Assembly (NCBI GenBank): GCA_009786185.1
Contig: WQTS01000136.1
Span: 1 to 62,514, forward strand
Source: Bacteroidota bacterium
Lineage (GTDB): Bacteria; Bacteroidota; Bacteroidia; Bacteroidales; WCHB1-69
Direction: 5' to 3'
Length of the DNA: 62,514 nucleotides
In this document: one piece after another, positions 25,401 through 35,205 of the stretch
Layout: the number at the start of each line of letters is the position of its first letter
Numbering within the stretch: position 1 is the stretch's first letter
Notes under the pieces: generated by a model
The model's database searches: none
What the model saw: the letters and a program-made list of their open reading frames with translations, nothing else
Told to the model about the DNA's origin: nothing
Position numbers and translations under genes: made by a program

Positions 25401-26000
25401 TTATTCTCGTTTTATTTTATCACCAAACAATTGCACGGCAATAGTATCTTGTCTTGCCAAATCAAAACGCTCTATTAAACTGATCAAACGATCGGCATAT
25501 TGGGGATTTGTGGCGTATCCTGCTGCTCTTAATCCGTGCGCCCAAGCTTTGTAATCCATGATATCGAGTTCGAAAAGTCCGGCATAGCGCGGTCGTGAAG
25601 TTAAAAACAGAGAATGATCATTATAAGAATGTTCCGCTTCTGCATATTTTCTAAAACACTCTTGCAGTGCGTCATCGTCATGTCTTAAAGTATCGCCTGT
25701 CCATTCTCTATGGCATTTTATTCCGAAATGATTATTACCTTCCCTTGCCAAGCGGCTGGTTCCGCTGCCGCTTTCAAAAATGCCCTGCGCCAAAGTGATA
25801 CTTGCCGGAATTTTGTATTCTACCATCTTTCTAATGGCAATCTCTTTGTAAGTTTCAATATAGTTGTGAATGTCGGCTTGGGTGTATTGGGCGGAGAGGG
25901 AGAGAGGAGAAAGGAGAAAGGAGAAAGCAAGAAGGCAGAAAGTAGGAGCAGGAAGTCTTTTGTTCGCAAAAAGGGAAAGGTTGACTGTTGATTTGTTCAT
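25401..26000 (-). CDS. Secreted glucosaminidase (FlgJ-type muramidase fold)
   Basis: The 199-residue protein has a signal peptide and a glucosaminidase domain: ASITLAQGIFESGSGTSRLA, with the catalytic Glu in the FES context, then NNHFGIKCHREWTGD, SYNDHSLFLTSRPRYAGLF and the C-terminal KAWAHGLRAAGYATNPQYA. It hydrolyses peptidoglycan glycan strands. The hydrophobic core of the signal peptide (CLLAFSFLLSPLSLSAQ) is coded by GGAGAAA-type heptads at 25892-25955, a repeat family also found inside glmM. Confidence 0.9.
   Translation of the reverse strand: MNKSTVNLSLFANKRLPAPTFCLLAFSFLLSPLSLSAQYTQADIHNYIETYKEIAIRKMVEYKIPASITLAQGIFESGSGTSRLAREGNNHFGIKCHREWTGDTLRHDDDALQECFRKYAEAEHSYNDHSLFLTSRPRYAGLFELDIMDYKAWAHGLRAAGYATNPQYADRLISLIERFDLARQDTIAVQLFGDKIKRE
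25892..25955 (-). repeat. Heptad tract encoding a signal-peptide core
   Basis: Plus-strand GGAGAAA-GGAGAAA-GGAG continues into GCAAGAAGGCAGAAAG. Read on the minus strand this gives the Leu/Phe/Ser-rich core of the glucosaminidase signal peptide. Confidence 0.65.
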
Positions 26001-26071
26001 AATTTTACATTAAAATTCCCGCAAAAATCCATTATTTTTTTTAACCACGCACAAACGGGGTGAATTTTTTA

Positions 26072-26079
26072 TATTTTTG
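26072..26079 (+). promoter_or_regulatory. -7 box for tRNA-Leu
   Basis: TATTTTTG matches TAnnTTTG and ends 9 nt before the mature tRNA 5' end. The -33 element is not evident. Confidence 0.45.
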
Positions 26080-26088
26080 CCGCTCGTT

Positions 26089-26172
26089 GCCACGGTGGCG
26101 GAATTGGTAGACGCGCCGGTCTCAAAAACCGGTGAGGTAACACTCGTGCCGGTTCGATCCCGGCCCGTGGTA
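26089..26172 (+). tRNA. tRNA-Leu (anticodon CAA)
   Basis: The acceptor arm GCCACGG pairs with CCGTGGT. The anticodon stem CCGGT/ACCGG encloses loop CTCAAAA, giving anticodon CAA. A long variable arm (GAGGTAACACTC) and T-arm GCCGGTTCGATCCCGGC confirm a class II tRNA. The CCA end is not encoded (A is followed by CAAG). The reverse-strand open frame here is a shadow. Confidence 0.95.
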
Positions 26173-26178
26173 CAAGAG

Positions 26179-26206
26179 AGGCTGTTCTTTGGAGCAGCCT
26201 TTTTTT
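26179..26206 (+). terminator. Terminator after tRNA-Leu
   Basis: AGGCTG pairs with CAGCCT across a 10-nt loop, followed by seven T residues. Confidence 0.75.
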
Positions 26207-26299
26207 GTACACAATCTGAACTATGATTTTATTATAATTCATAAGATTAACAGGATTTTTCATCTTAGTTAATTTTGTTAATCTTATTAAAATCCCGGT

Positions 26300-26647
26300 T
26301 CAAGACGATACTGAAACAAATGCAATTTTCCCCCCTAACGCCGGATTCATCTTATGTACCGTAACCTCCGCATGAATAACTTGCGGAAATTTTTCTTTAA
26401 GCATAAATAAAATCTTTTGACAAAGTGTTTCTAACAAATTTACAGGCTCTTGCATAATTTTTTTTATCTCCAAATAAACCGCCTGATAATTAACCGCGTG
26501 GTTAATATCATCGGTTTCAGAAGCCTGTTTCGCCTCATATTCCAACATCAAATCCACTTTAAAATGCGTACCCACTTGGCGCTCCTCTTCAAAACACCCA
26601 TGATAGGCGTAAAACTCCATACCCGAAAGGTGAATTTTACTGTTCAT
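26300..26647 (-). CDS. folB: Dihydroneopterin aldolase
   Basis: From the ATG at 26647 the protein has 115 residues, starting MNSKIHLSGMEFYAYHGCFE. The YAYHGCFEEERQVG block with its Glu, the VNYQAVYLEIKKIM region and the active-site Lys in VTVHKMNPALGG identify FolB, which makes 6-hydroxymethyl-dihydropterin in folate synthesis. A GTG start at 26659 is possible but less likely. The start overlaps the end of typA by 11 bp, so they may be co-transcribed. Confidence 0.9.
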   Translation of the reverse strand: MNSKIHLSGMEFYAYHGCFEEERQVGTHFKVDLMLEYEAKQASETDDINHAVNYQAVYLEIKKIMQEPVNLLETLCQKILFMLKEKFPQVIHAEVTVHKMNPALGGKIAFVSVSS

Positions 26648-28445
26648 TTTTAAGTGCACGTTTTCTGTCGTTTTCGTCTAATAATATTTTGCGTAACCGC
26701 AGCGATTGCGGCGTAATTTCCAAATATTCATCCTTGTTAATCAATTCCATGTATTCTTCAAGCGACAATTTTATGGCAGGCGCAATACGCACTTTATCAT
26801 CGGCGCCCGATGCGCGCATGTTGGTCAGCTTCTTCGATTTGCACACATTTACTACCAAATCGTTTTGACGAATATGTTCGCCAATTACTTGTCCGGTATA
26901 TACGTTTTCGCCGGGTTCAATATAAAATGAACCTCTATCTTGCAATTTATCAATAGAATATGCGTAAGATTGTCCGGTTTCCATCACGATGAGCGCACCT
27001 GCGTGCCTGCCGCTGATTTCGCCTTTCCATGGCTGAAATTCTACAAAGCGGTGCGACATAATCGCTTCGCCTTCCGTGGCAGTTAAAATTTGATTCCGCA
27101 ACCCAATAATTCCACGAGAAGGAATCATAAAATCTAAATGAATTCGGTCGTTTTTAGTTTCCAAATGCACCAGTTCTCCTTTTCTGCGCGAAACGTAATC
27201 TATAACACGGCTTTGAAACTCTTCCGGCACCAACACCGTAAGTTGCTCAATCGGTTCATATTTTTCTCCGTCCATCTCTTTTATAATTACCTGCGGTTGA
27301 CCCACTTGTAGTTCGTAACCTTCGCGGCGCATCGTTTCAATTAAAATAGAAAGATGCAAAATGCCACGTCCGAAAACATTTAGCATATCGGGAGATCCGG
27401 TTTCTTCAATGCGCAAGGCTAAATTGTGCTCCAATTCGGCGAAAAGGCGGTCACGCAAATGCCGTGAAGTTACATATTTGCCCTCTTGTCCAAAAAACGG
27501 TGAATTGTTGATGGTGAATAACATACTCATCGTTGGTTCATCAATTTTAATTGGAGCTAAAGGTTCCGGCGCTTCAAAATCGGCAACGGTATCGCCAATT
27601 TCAAAATCTTCCAAACCGAGAATGGCACAAATTTCACCCGAATAAATGGTGTGTTTCATTTTCTCTTTTCCCAACCCTTCAAACACATACAATTCTTTTA
27701 TTTTAGAGGGAACTATTTTTCCGTCGCGTTTTACCAACGACACATTTTGCCCCCAATCTAATGTACCTCTTTTTAAACGTCCAATCGCAATTCTTCCTAC
27801 ATAAGAAGAATAATCTAACGAAGAGATCATCATTTGTAAATTTCCTTCTTCTGCTTTAGGCTGAGGAATATGCGCAATGATTTGATCCAACAAATAGCTG
27901 ATATCGTTGGTAGGATTTTTCCAGTCAGCGCCCATCCAGCCTTGTTTTGCGGAACCAAAAACGGTCGGAAAATCCAACTGGTCGTCGTTAGCACCCAAAT
28001 TGAACATTAACTCAAACACGGCTTCCTGCGCTAACTCCGGATTGCAATTGGGTTTATCCACTTTGTTAATTACCACAATTGGCTTTAATCCGAGTTCAAT
28101 AGCTTTTTGTGTAACAAAGCGTGTTTGCGGCATGGGACCTTCAAACGCATCTACTACGAGCAAAACGCCGTCTGCCATATTGAGTACACGCTCCACTTCT
28201 CCGCCAAAGTCGCTGTGCCCGGGCGTGTCAATTACGTTAATTTTCACATCATTATAACGTATCGAAACGTTTTTTGCCAAAATGGTAATGCCGCGTTCGC
28301 GTTCTAAATCATTGTTATCTAAAATCAGATCTTGCGTCTGTTGATTGGAACGAAACAGATTGGCTTGATGCAATATCCTATCCACCAGGGTTGTTTTACC
28401 GTGGTCTACGTGTGCGATAATCGCGATATTCCTAATATTTTGCAT
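26637..28445 (-). CDS. typA: Ribosome-associated GTPase TypA/BipA
   Basis: The 602-residue translational GTPase has G1 AHVDHGKTTLVD, G2 in ERGITI, G3 DTPGHSDFGGEV, G4 NKVDKP and the C-terminal domain with FMIPSRGIIGLRNQILTATE and GRHAGALIVMETGQ. It binds the ribosome and supports 50S assembly and stress adaptation. It starts 3 bp after the DUF3098 gene. Confidence 0.97.
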   Translation of the reverse strand: MQNIRNIAIIAHVDHGKTTLVDRILHQANLFRSNQQTQDLILDNNDLERERGITILAKNVSIRYNDVKINVIDTPGHSDFGGEVERVLNMADGVLLVVDAFEGPMPQTRFVTQKAIELGLKPIVVINKVDKPNCNPELAQEAVFELMFNLGANDDQLDFPTVFGSAKQGWMGADWKNPTNDISYLLDQIIAHIPQPKAEEGNLQMMISSLDYSSYVGRIAIGRLKRGTLDWGQNVSLVKRDGKIVPSKIKELYVFEGLGKEKMKHTIYSGEICAILGLEDFEIGDTVADFEAPEPLAPIKIDEPTMSMLFTINNSPFFGQEGKYVTSRHLRDRLFAELEHNLALRIEETGSPDMLNVFGRGILHLSILIETMRREGYELQVGQPQVIIKEMDGEKYEPIEQLTVLVPEEFQSRVIDYVSRRKGELVHLETKNDRIHLDFMIPSRGIIGLRNQILTATEGEAIMSHRFVEFQPWKGEISGRHAGALIVMETGQSYAYSIDKLQDRGSFYIEPGENVYTGQVIGEHIRQNDLVVNVCKSKKLTNMRASGADDKVRIAPAIKLSLEEYMELINKDEYLEITPQSLRLRKILLDENDRKRALKNEQ

Positions 28446-28447
28446 TC

Positions 28448-28708
28448 TTATTTTTTCGAGCGATACATAATCGCAGCAATTGGGATGATTAACCCGATTA
28501 ACATGAGGATAGGCGCTACTACCAAGCGGCGTTTATTATAAATGTCGGGATTAAAAATTTCAGGGTCGTCAGAGCCGCCGCCCGATAACAAGATGTATCC
28601 CAGTATTAAAAATAACACGCCCACACCTACTAAAATATAATTAGCTTTTCGAAATAGAGGCTGCTTATTGGGAGAAATTTCTCCGGTATTTTCTTTTTGT
28701 TTATTCAT
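28448..28708 (-). CDS. DUF3098 small membrane protein
   Basis: The 86-residue protein has two membrane helices (ANYILVGVGVLFLILGYILL and LVVAPILMLIGLIIPIAAIM) around the conserved SGGGSDDPEIFNPDIYNKRR loop of DUF3098. The function is unknown. It is immediately upstream of typA, with a 2-bp gap. Confidence 0.88.
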   Translation of the reverse strand: MNKQKENTGEISPNKQPLFRKANYILVGVGVLFLILGYILLSGGGSDDPEIFNPDIYNKRRLVVAPILMLIGLIIPIAAIMYRSKK

Positions 28709-28801
28709 AACAAGTTGATGGTTAATTGTGATTAAAAACGATGAGGTTCAAAAGTTATTATGTACCTAATTCAAATTTTATAAATGCAAACAGCTTGCTT
28801 A

Positions 28802-30499
28802 TTATCCGATAACCTCTTCTACTCGCTGCAACAATTTTGTTTCCCTTGCAATCGCTTTTTCAACAAATCCTTTTGCCTTTCCTACAATATCTTCGGCATA
28901 TTTTTTGTCCTCTAAACCGGCAGCGTTAATCCGCACATTCAAATAAGCGCCAATTACTGCGGCTTTAGCGCAAAGTACGCCCACGCCGGCATCGGATACG
29001 GAATTGGGGTTGCCTTTTTCAATCATCGCTTCACAAAGATCGAACACATCGTAAGCGCGTTGTACGGTTCTGAACGGAATTTCAATGGCGTATTTCGTTG
29101 CGTCTTCCATTGCCTTTTTACGTGCTGTTTTTTCCGCTTCTGTTCCGTTAGGCAATCCCATCGCATTCATAATCAAAGTGAAAGAATGCGTATCTTCATC
29201 CACCAACCAAAGTAATTCATCTTTAAGTTTTTGCCCTTGCATGGCGTAACCGGAAAACTCTTCCCAGCGCTCATCCCAGCCGGGTTTGTGAGAAGACAAA
29301 TTCGCCACCATGGTACCCAATGCTGCGCCCAACGCGCCCATGTAGGCGGCAATGGAGCCGCCGCCGGGAGCCGGACTTTCGGAAGCGGTTTCGTTGGCAA
29401 AACCCGTGCAAGTCATATCCATCAATTTTTTAGAAGATTGATCTTTTTCTAATAGATATTCAATTACTTTTTCCGCCGGATCGAATGGTTTTAAATCATC
29501 TAATCCCATAGATTTTACGGCAATTTTCATCACCTCTTTTTCATCAATACCTAACGAGCGTTGTTGTTTTTTCAAGAAATAATAACCGGCGTCTAATAAT
29601 GCTTTTTTAGGCACAAGTCCTACAATTTCTGTGCCGGTTAGGTGAACACCGCGTTGTTCGGCTTTTGCTTTCACCTCTTCATAAGCTACGTGCAGCGGCG
29701 TAGCCGATGTGTTGGTAATATTCATTGAAACTTGCGCTACTCCGTATTCATCAATGTACCAGCCAATTGCTTTCGTTCCTTTTAAAGTGCCCGGAATCAT
29801 AATATTGTTTCCGTGCTCATCTTTCATAATTTTTCCTGTGATAGGATTTCCTTCTCTTTTCGGGCGTCCCATTTCGCGCACGTCAAATGCAATGGCATTG
29901 GCGCGGCGCGTGGAGGTCGTGTTCAAATTAAAATTCACAGCAATTAAAAAATCGCGAGCGCTAATGGCGGTGGCACCGCTTTTTGCCACTGATTCGTTAA
30001 ATTGGGCGGGACCGAAATCGGGTTTCCATTCGGGATCTGCTAACTTTTCTTTCAATCCTTCGTATTCGCCGCGGCGAACATTTGCCAAATTTCTACGTTT
30101 CTCTTCGGAGGCTGCGTTTTCGTAACAATATATGGGGATATGTAATTCTTCTCCAACTCTTTTAGCTAACATGCGCGCATATTTAGCTGTTTCTTCCATC
30201 GTAATGTTCGACACCGGAACCAACGGGCACACATCGGTTGCCCCAAAACGCGGATGATCGCCGTGATGCTGGCGCATATCAATCAATTCTTGCGCTTTTT
30301 TTATGACTTGGAAGGCGGTTTCCACCACTTCATCGGGTGTGCCTACGAAAGTAACTACCGTTCTGTTGGTGGAATATCCGGGATCAACATCCAAAAGTTT
30401 CACGCCTTCCGATTTTTCAATTACATCGGTTATTTGCTTAATAATCTCTAAATTACGTCCTTCACTAAAATTAGGAACACATTCGATTAATTGTTTCAT
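28802..30499 (-). CDS. ftcD: Bifunctional glutamate formimidoyltransferase / formimidoyl-THF cyclodeaminase
   Basis: The 565-residue fusion starts LIECVPNFSEGRNLEIIKQI, with RFGATDVCPLVPV of the formimidoyltransferase N-domain, and continues through GLVPKKALLDAGYYFLKKQ to a C-terminal cyclodeaminase with ESPAPGGGSIAAYMGALGAA. It moves the formimino group of N-formimino-glutamate to tetrahydrofolate and releases ammonia, the last step of one histidine-degradation route. Other hut genes are not in the window. Confidence 0.95.
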   Translation of the reverse strand: MKQLIECVPNFSEGRNLEIIKQITDVIEKSEGVKLLDVDPGYSTNRTVVTFVGTPDEVVETAFQVIKKAQELIDMRQHHGDHPRFGATDVCPLVPVSNITMEETAKYARMLAKRVGEELHIPIYCYENAASEEKRRNLANVRRGEYEGLKEKLADPEWKPDFGPAQFNESVAKSGATAISARDFLIAVNFNLNTTSTRRANAIAFDVREMGRPKREGNPITGKIMKDEHGNNIMIPGTLKGTKAIGWYIDEYGVAQVSMNITNTSATPLHVAYEEVKAKAEQRGVHLTGTEIVGLVPKKALLDAGYYFLKKQQRSLGIDEKEVMKIAVKSMGLDDLKPFDPAEKVIEYLLEKDQSSKKLMDMTCTGFANETASESPAPGGGSIAAYMGALGAALGTMVANLSSHKPGWDERWEEFSGYAMQGQKLKDELLWLVDEDTHSFTLIMNAMGLPNGTEAEKTARKKAMEDATKYAIEIPFRTVQRAYDVFDLCEAMIEKGNPNSVSDAGVGVLCAKAAVIGAYLNVRINAAGLEDKKYAEDIVGKAKGFVEKAIARETKLLQRVEEVIG

Positions 30500-30591
30500 A
30501 TCTGCATAAATTTATTCGGCAAAGAAACATCAAATTTTTGATTTTATATGGGTATTTTTAAAACGGTTAAAAGCGCAAGGCAAATGCATTT

Positions 30592-32463
30592 TTATTCCCG
30601 CAACAACCCTACACTCCGCTTCACAAACTCACTCAATTTCTCGCCGGTTAATAAATTTTGCGATAATAATGCTAAATCAACTAACTGTTTGGTTAGTATA
30701 GCCTGTTTTTCGGTATCAATTTCATGCAAAAGTTGGTTTGCCAATTCGTGGTTACCGTTTACTACCAAAGTGTAATGATCGAAAGCGGAGTAGAAACTTT
30801 TTTGCCCCGATAATTTTTCCATATCTTGATAACGACGCATAAATTCGTTTCTCGTGAGCATTATCGGTAAATCGGTCTCGTTTAAGGGCTCGATTTTTAC
30901 CGTAAATTTCTCTTTTTCAACAGAATTATCAAATATTTCTTTCAATTGCTTGGTTTCCTCTTCCGATAATTTTGAAACTTGCACGTCATCTTTTTCAATC
31001 AATTTATCAATAATATCGGCATCTACACGGGTAAAACGCACTTTTTCCAATTTTTGCTCCAACATATTAATAAAGTGTGTGTCTAAAAAGCCGTCAAACC
31101 ACAATACATCATAGCCGCGCTCTTTTGCCGCGTTGATGTACACGTGTTGTGCATCCACATCTGCCGCATACAAATAGATAAGGTTTCCTTCTTTATCTTT
31201 TTGCAACGTTTCGATATGTGTTTTATACTCATCGAAAGTAAAATATTTACCGTCAATGTTTTTTAACAGATAAAATGATTTTATGCGGTCGTAAAATTTC
31301 TCATCGGTAACGGCGCCGTATTGGATAAATACTTTAATATCATCCCATTTTTGCTCAAAATCTTCACGATTATTGTTGAACATTTCTTCCAATTTATCGG
31401 CTACTTTTTTGGTAATGTGCGAAGAGATTTTCTTCACTGCCGTATCTGATTGCAAATAAGAACGCGACACATTCAGCGGAATATCGGGCGAATCAATTAC
31501 GCCGTGCAACAATTGCATAAATTCGGGAATAATCCCTTCTAATTGATCAGTTATAAACACCTGATTGCAATAAAGTTGCACTTTATTTTTCTGCATTTCC
31601 AATTGATTTTTCACTTTCGGAAAATAGAGTATTCCGGTGAGATTGAACGGATAATCCACATTCAAATGAATTTGAAACAATGGCTCCTCAAAGCTCATCG
31701 GATACAATTCGCGGTAGAATTTCAGATAATCTTCCTGAGTTAAACCACTGGGCGCTTGTTTCCACAACGGATTGGTATTGTTGATGATACGCGGACGCTC
31801 CAATTCTATCGATTTTTCTTCGCCCTCAGGTTTATCCCAATATTTTTCGTTTCCACAACGGATGGGCACCGGCAAAAAGCGGCAATATTTATGCAGCAAG
31901 CCTACAATTTTATCTTCATTTAAAAACTGTTCATCTTCCTCGGAAATATGCAAAATGATTTCGGTTCCACGCTCCGTTTTATCGTGTTGCTCCATTTTGT
32001 ATCGTGGCGAACCGTCGCACGTCCAACGCACGGCAGGTGCATCTGCAATATACGATTTGGTAATGATTTCCACCTCTTTAGCCACCATAAACGCCGAATA
32101 GAAGCCCAACCCAAAATGCCCGATAATGCTGGCGGAGTCGGCGCCTTTATATTTTTCAAGAAACTCTTCGGCGCTTGAAAAAGCAATTTGGTTAATATAT
32201 TTGAGGACCTCTTCTTCGGTCATTCCAATTCCTTTATCAATCACACGAAGCGTTTTATCATCTTTATTTACGATCACTTCAATAGTAGTATCGCCTAACT
32301 CAACTTGTGCTACTCCCGATTTTACTAAAGTATTCAGTTTCTGCGTAGCATCCACAGCATTGGAGATTAGTTCCCGAATGAAAATATCGTGGTCAGAGTA
32401 TAAAAATTTCTTAATAATGGGGAAAATGTTTTCGGTTTTTACGTTAATTTTTCCGGATTTCAT
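30592..32463 (-). CDS. htpG: Molecular chaperone HtpG (Hsp90)
   Basis: From the ATG at 32463 the protein has 623 residues, starting MKSGKINVKTENIFPIIKKF. It has the ATPase motifs ELISNAVDATQKL, VIDKGIGMTEEE and GHFGLGFYSAFMVA. An open frame extends 14 codons further, into the palindrome at 32494-32521, so I reject that start. HtpG folds client proteins in the cytosol. Confidence 0.95.
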   Translation of the reverse strand: MKSGKINVKTENIFPIIKKFLYSDHDIFIRELISNAVDATQKLNTLVKSGVAQVELGDTTIEVIVNKDDKTLRVIDKGIGMTEEEVLKYINQIAFSSAEEFLEKYKGADSASIIGHFGLGFYSAFMVAKEVEIITKSYIADAPAVRWTCDGSPRYKMEQHDKTERGTEIILHISEEDEQFLNEDKIVGLLHKYCRFLPVPIRCGNEKYWDKPEGEEKSIELERPRIINNTNPLWKQAPSGLTQEDYLKFYRELYPMSFEEPLFQIHLNVDYPFNLTGILYFPKVKNQLEMQKNKVQLYCNQVFITDQLEGIIPEFMQLLHGVIDSPDIPLNVSRSYLQSDTAVKKISSHITKKVADKLEEMFNNNREDFEQKWDDIKVFIQYGAVTDEKFYDRIKSFYLLKNIDGKYFTFDEYKTHIETLQKDKEGNLIYLYAADVDAQHVYINAAKERGYDVLWFDGFLDTHFINMLEQKLEKVRFTRVDADIIDKLIEKDDVQVSKLSEEETKQLKEIFDNSVEKEKFTVKIEPLNETDLPIMLTRNEFMRRYQDMEKLSGQKSFYSAFDHYTLVVNGNHELANQLLHEIDTEKQAILTKQLVDLALLSQNLLTGEKLSEFVKRSVGLLRE

Positions 32464-32493
32464 ATTATTTACAGGTTTATAGGTTAATGGTTG

Positions 32494-32521
32494 GTAGGGG
32501 GGCAAAATTTTGCGCCCCTAC
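32494..32521. repeat. 28-bp palindrome
   Basis: GTAGGGGGG and TGCGCCCCTAC flank CAAAATTT; the arms pair with one mismatch. A heptad-like CGGTTTGCGG follows. It lies upstream of htpG, in the intergenic space to the M4 protease. Confidence 0.7.
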
Positions 32522-32634
32522 GGTTTGCGGGGTTAATTAACAAAAACCATGCCAATAATATTTTCAAAAAACAGATTTTCATGTTCAACTTTTACACTAC
32601 ATTCGCGCATTACTTTACTTAAAATCTTAAACGT

Positions 32635-35166
32635 ATGAAAGCCAAATTATTTTTATCGTTAATTTTGTTGTTTTTTATTGTAAACCACTGTTTTTCACAA
32701 ATCTACAGAGGTCAAGAAGCAAGTAGCCAAATTAACAATACCGATTTAATAAAATTCAAAAACCACACAAAAGTTCCCAATTATCTTCGTTTTTCTGAAA
32801 ATGCAACGCGATCGGAACAGGAAGCTATCGAAATTGTAAAAAGTTTTATCACAAATAGTAATTCCGACTTGCAGTTAAAAAATGTGCAGAACAATGGAAA
32901 TGGTACGCAAACACATCGTTATTACCAAACAGTTAGCGGTTTTCCTATTGAATTTACTGCGTTAAATTTACAAGTTAACAATGATAGGGTTACCGAAATA
33001 AATGGAGATATTTTAGACCATCCTGAGGTTAACCTGAATTTTCTTATTTCGGAAGCCGAAGCATTGCAATCGGCGTTAAATTTTGTTAATGCGAAGCAAT
33101 ATATGTGGGAAGAGAATGACGCTTATTTCCCAATCGGAGAAAAAGTTATTGTTCCCGATCAAATAAATTTAGAAAAATCGATACTGAAAGCGGCTTATAA
33201 ATTCGAAATTTATTCAAAAAATCCGTTTAACCGCCAAATGATTTATGTGGATGCCGAAACCGGGAAGATTATTTTAGACTTGCCGTTAATTCATTTTAAC
33301 AATGTGGGCGAAAAAAGTATTACCGGAACAGCGCAAACTGCTTATTATGGTGAACAACAAATAGCTATGAGTTATAATGGCAGCCAATACACATTAAATG
33401 ATCCCACGCGGGGCGGCGGCATTCGTACCTACAATTGCAACAATACGGCAAATTATTATACTGCAACAGATTTTTTTAATAATAGTACTGATTGGGGAAG
33501 CAACGCAGAATATGGCACAGACGCGCACTTCTCAACAGTAGCTGCTTATGACTATTTCTTTGAAAAACACGGATTTAACAGTATTAATAATGCAGGCTTT
33601 CCGTTGCGCTCTTATGTTCATTTTAACTTGATAGAATATGGATTCCCAAATAATGTGAATGCGTTTTGGAACGGGCAAGCTATGACTTACGGCGATGGCA
33701 ATTCCGCACAAGGAATTACGCCTTTGACAGTTATAGACATTTGCGGACACGAAATTACGCACGGCTTAGTACAATTTACAGCAGGTTTGATCTATTCGCA
33801 AGAGTCCGGAGCATTGAACGAAGCTTTTGCCGATATTTTCGGAACGGCACTCGAGCATTATGCCGTTCCCGAATATGCCAATTGGTTGATGGGAGATGCC
33901 ATGGGACTTACAATTCGTAATACGGCAAACCCGAACGCATTAGGAGCGCCACGTAACTACAAGGGTAACTTTTGGGATTTTGCAACTCAACAAGTGCATC
34001 ATAACAGTAACCCGTTTAGCCATTGGTTTTATTTACTATCCGAAGGCGGAAACGGCACAAATGATTTTGGTAATAGCTTTAACGTAAACGCTATAGGTAT
34101 GGGCAAAGCGGAACAAATTGCTTTTGTGTTGTTAACACAGTATCTTTTAAATAGTTCCGGTTACGAAGATGCATGCTTCTTAGGATTACAAGTAGCTGAA
34201 CATTTGTTTGGCGGTTGCTCTGAGGAAGTAAAAGCGGTAGCAGACGCCTTTTATGCTATTGGTGTTCTTAATCAGCCTTATGATAATCACGCGGTTGCCG
34301 AATTTAAGGCGAGTATTACTGAAACTTGCATTCCTGCCCCGATTACAGTGCAATTTTTAAATCAAAGCTATAACAGCAATCTCTATTTATGGGATTTTGG
34401 AGACGGTTCACCAACATCTACTGAGAAAAACCCGATCCACACTTATGCTGCAAACGGGCAGTATACGGTAACTTTAACTGCGAGCGGAGAAGGTTGTGGC
34501 ACGAATACAAAAATAAAGCAAGATTACATTCATATTTCTCCGGATTTACCCTGCAATTTTTATATGACCGAAGGTGTTCAAAATATTGAAGTTTGCAGTG
34601 GTATTATTTATGACGATGGCGGACCTGATGCGAATTATTCACTTGGTTTAAACTCGCGACTTACCCTTCATTCCCCCGGCACTACTGTTTTTACATTGAA
34701 TTTTATTGAGTTTAATATAGGACACAACACCCCTTGCAATGTGGATTATTTAGCAATTTATAGGGGAACTACCGTAACACCCTCAGCCTTAGTAGGAAGA
34801 TATTGCAACACAAGCCCCCCCAACAGCACAATGTCAGTTGAAGGAGAATATGTTACCCTTCACTTTAGCACTCGTGGCGTTGTAAGTTTATCAGGATTTA
34901 AAATAGAATTTTCTTGCTCGGAAGTTGGTGTTCAAGAGAATACTTTGCAGCATGTTACCATTTCTCCTAATCCAAGTAATGGAATTTTTAGAATAGAGAA
35001 TTTGCAAAATATAGAAAATCACACCATTACTATTTCTGAAATTTCGGGTAAAATTTTAAATACTACTCATTTAATTAATGGTAATACTATTGATTTATCC
35101 GGTTTTGCGAATGGGATTTATTTTATAAAAATTGATAGACGGGTTTTTAAGGTAGTTAAAAATTGA
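32635..35166 (+). CDS. Secreted M4 (thermolysin-type) metalloprotease with PKD, CUB-like and T9SS domains
   Basis: The 843-residue protein has a signal peptide (ending CFSQ), a propeptide with FTP/PepSY features (about 30-225), and a thermolysin domain. The zinc site is HEITH (H372, E373, H376) with E396 in SGALNEAFAD as third ligand. A PKD domain (LWDFGDGSPTSTEKNPIHTY) and a CUB-like module with YLAIYRGTTVTPSALVGRYC follow, then a T9SS C-terminal domain (ISPNPSNGIFRIENL to KVVKN). It should be an extracellular or surface protease that supplies peptides. Confidence 0.93.
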   Translation: MKAKLFLSLILLFFIVNHCFSQIYRGQEASSQINNTDLIKFKNHTKVPNYLRFSENATRSEQEAIEIVKSFITNSNSDLQLKNVQNNGNGTQTHRYYQTVSGFPIEFTALNLQVNNDRVTEINGDILDHPEVNLNFLISEAEALQSALNFVNAKQYMWEENDAYFPIGEKVIVPDQINLEKSILKAAYKFEIYSKNPFNRQMIYVDAETGKIILDLPLIHFNNVGEKSITGTAQTAYYGEQQIAMSYNGSQYTLNDPTRGGGIRTYNCNNTANYYTATDFFNNSTDWGSNAEYGTDAHFSTVAAYDYFFEKHGFNSINNAGFPLRSYVHFNLIEYGFPNNVNAFWNGQAMTYGDGNSAQGITPLTVIDICGHEITHGLVQFTAGLIYSQESGALNEAFADIFGTALEHYAVPEYANWLMGDAMGLTIRNTANPNALGAPRNYKGNFWDFATQQVHHNSNPFSHWFYLLSEGGNGTNDFGNSFNVNAIGMGKAEQIAFVLLTQYLLNSSGYEDACFLGLQVAEHLFGGCSEEVKAVADAFYAIGVLNQPYDNHAVAEFKASITETCIPAPITVQFLNQSYNSNLYLWDFGDGSPTSTEKNPIHTYAANGQYTVTLTASGEGCGTNTKIKQDYIHISPDLPCNFYMTEGVQNIEVCSGIIYDDGGPDANYSLGLNSRLTLHSPGTTVFTLNFIEFNIGHNTPCNVDYLAIYRGTTVTPSALVGRYCNTSPPNSTMSVEGEYVTLHFSTRGVVSLSGFKIEFSCSEVGVQENTLQHVTISPNPSNGIFRIENLQNIENHTITISEISGKILNTTHLINGNTIDLSGFANGIYFIKIDRRVFKVVKN

Positions 35167-35171
35167 TGAAT

Positions 35172-35199
35172 GTAGGGGCGCAAAATTTTGCGCCCCTAC
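35172..35199. repeat. 28-bp perfect palindrome between convergent genes
   Basis: GTAGGGGCG and CGCCCCTAC flank the self-complementary CAAAATTTTG, so all 28 bases pair. It starts 6 bp after the M4 protease stop and is followed by a T-rich stretch. It may terminate transcription in both directions. Confidence 0.8.
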
Positions 35200-35205
35200 A
35201 ATTTT

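Noticed and set aside
26069..26263. Minus-strand frame with VPRAGIEPARVLPHR-like text
   Set aside because: It is the antisense of tRNA-Leu, a well-known source of false proteins.
32464..32505. Longer N-terminus of HtpG
   Set aside because: The extra codons fall in the spacer next to the 28-bp palindrome, and the conserved family start MKSGKINV is at 32463.
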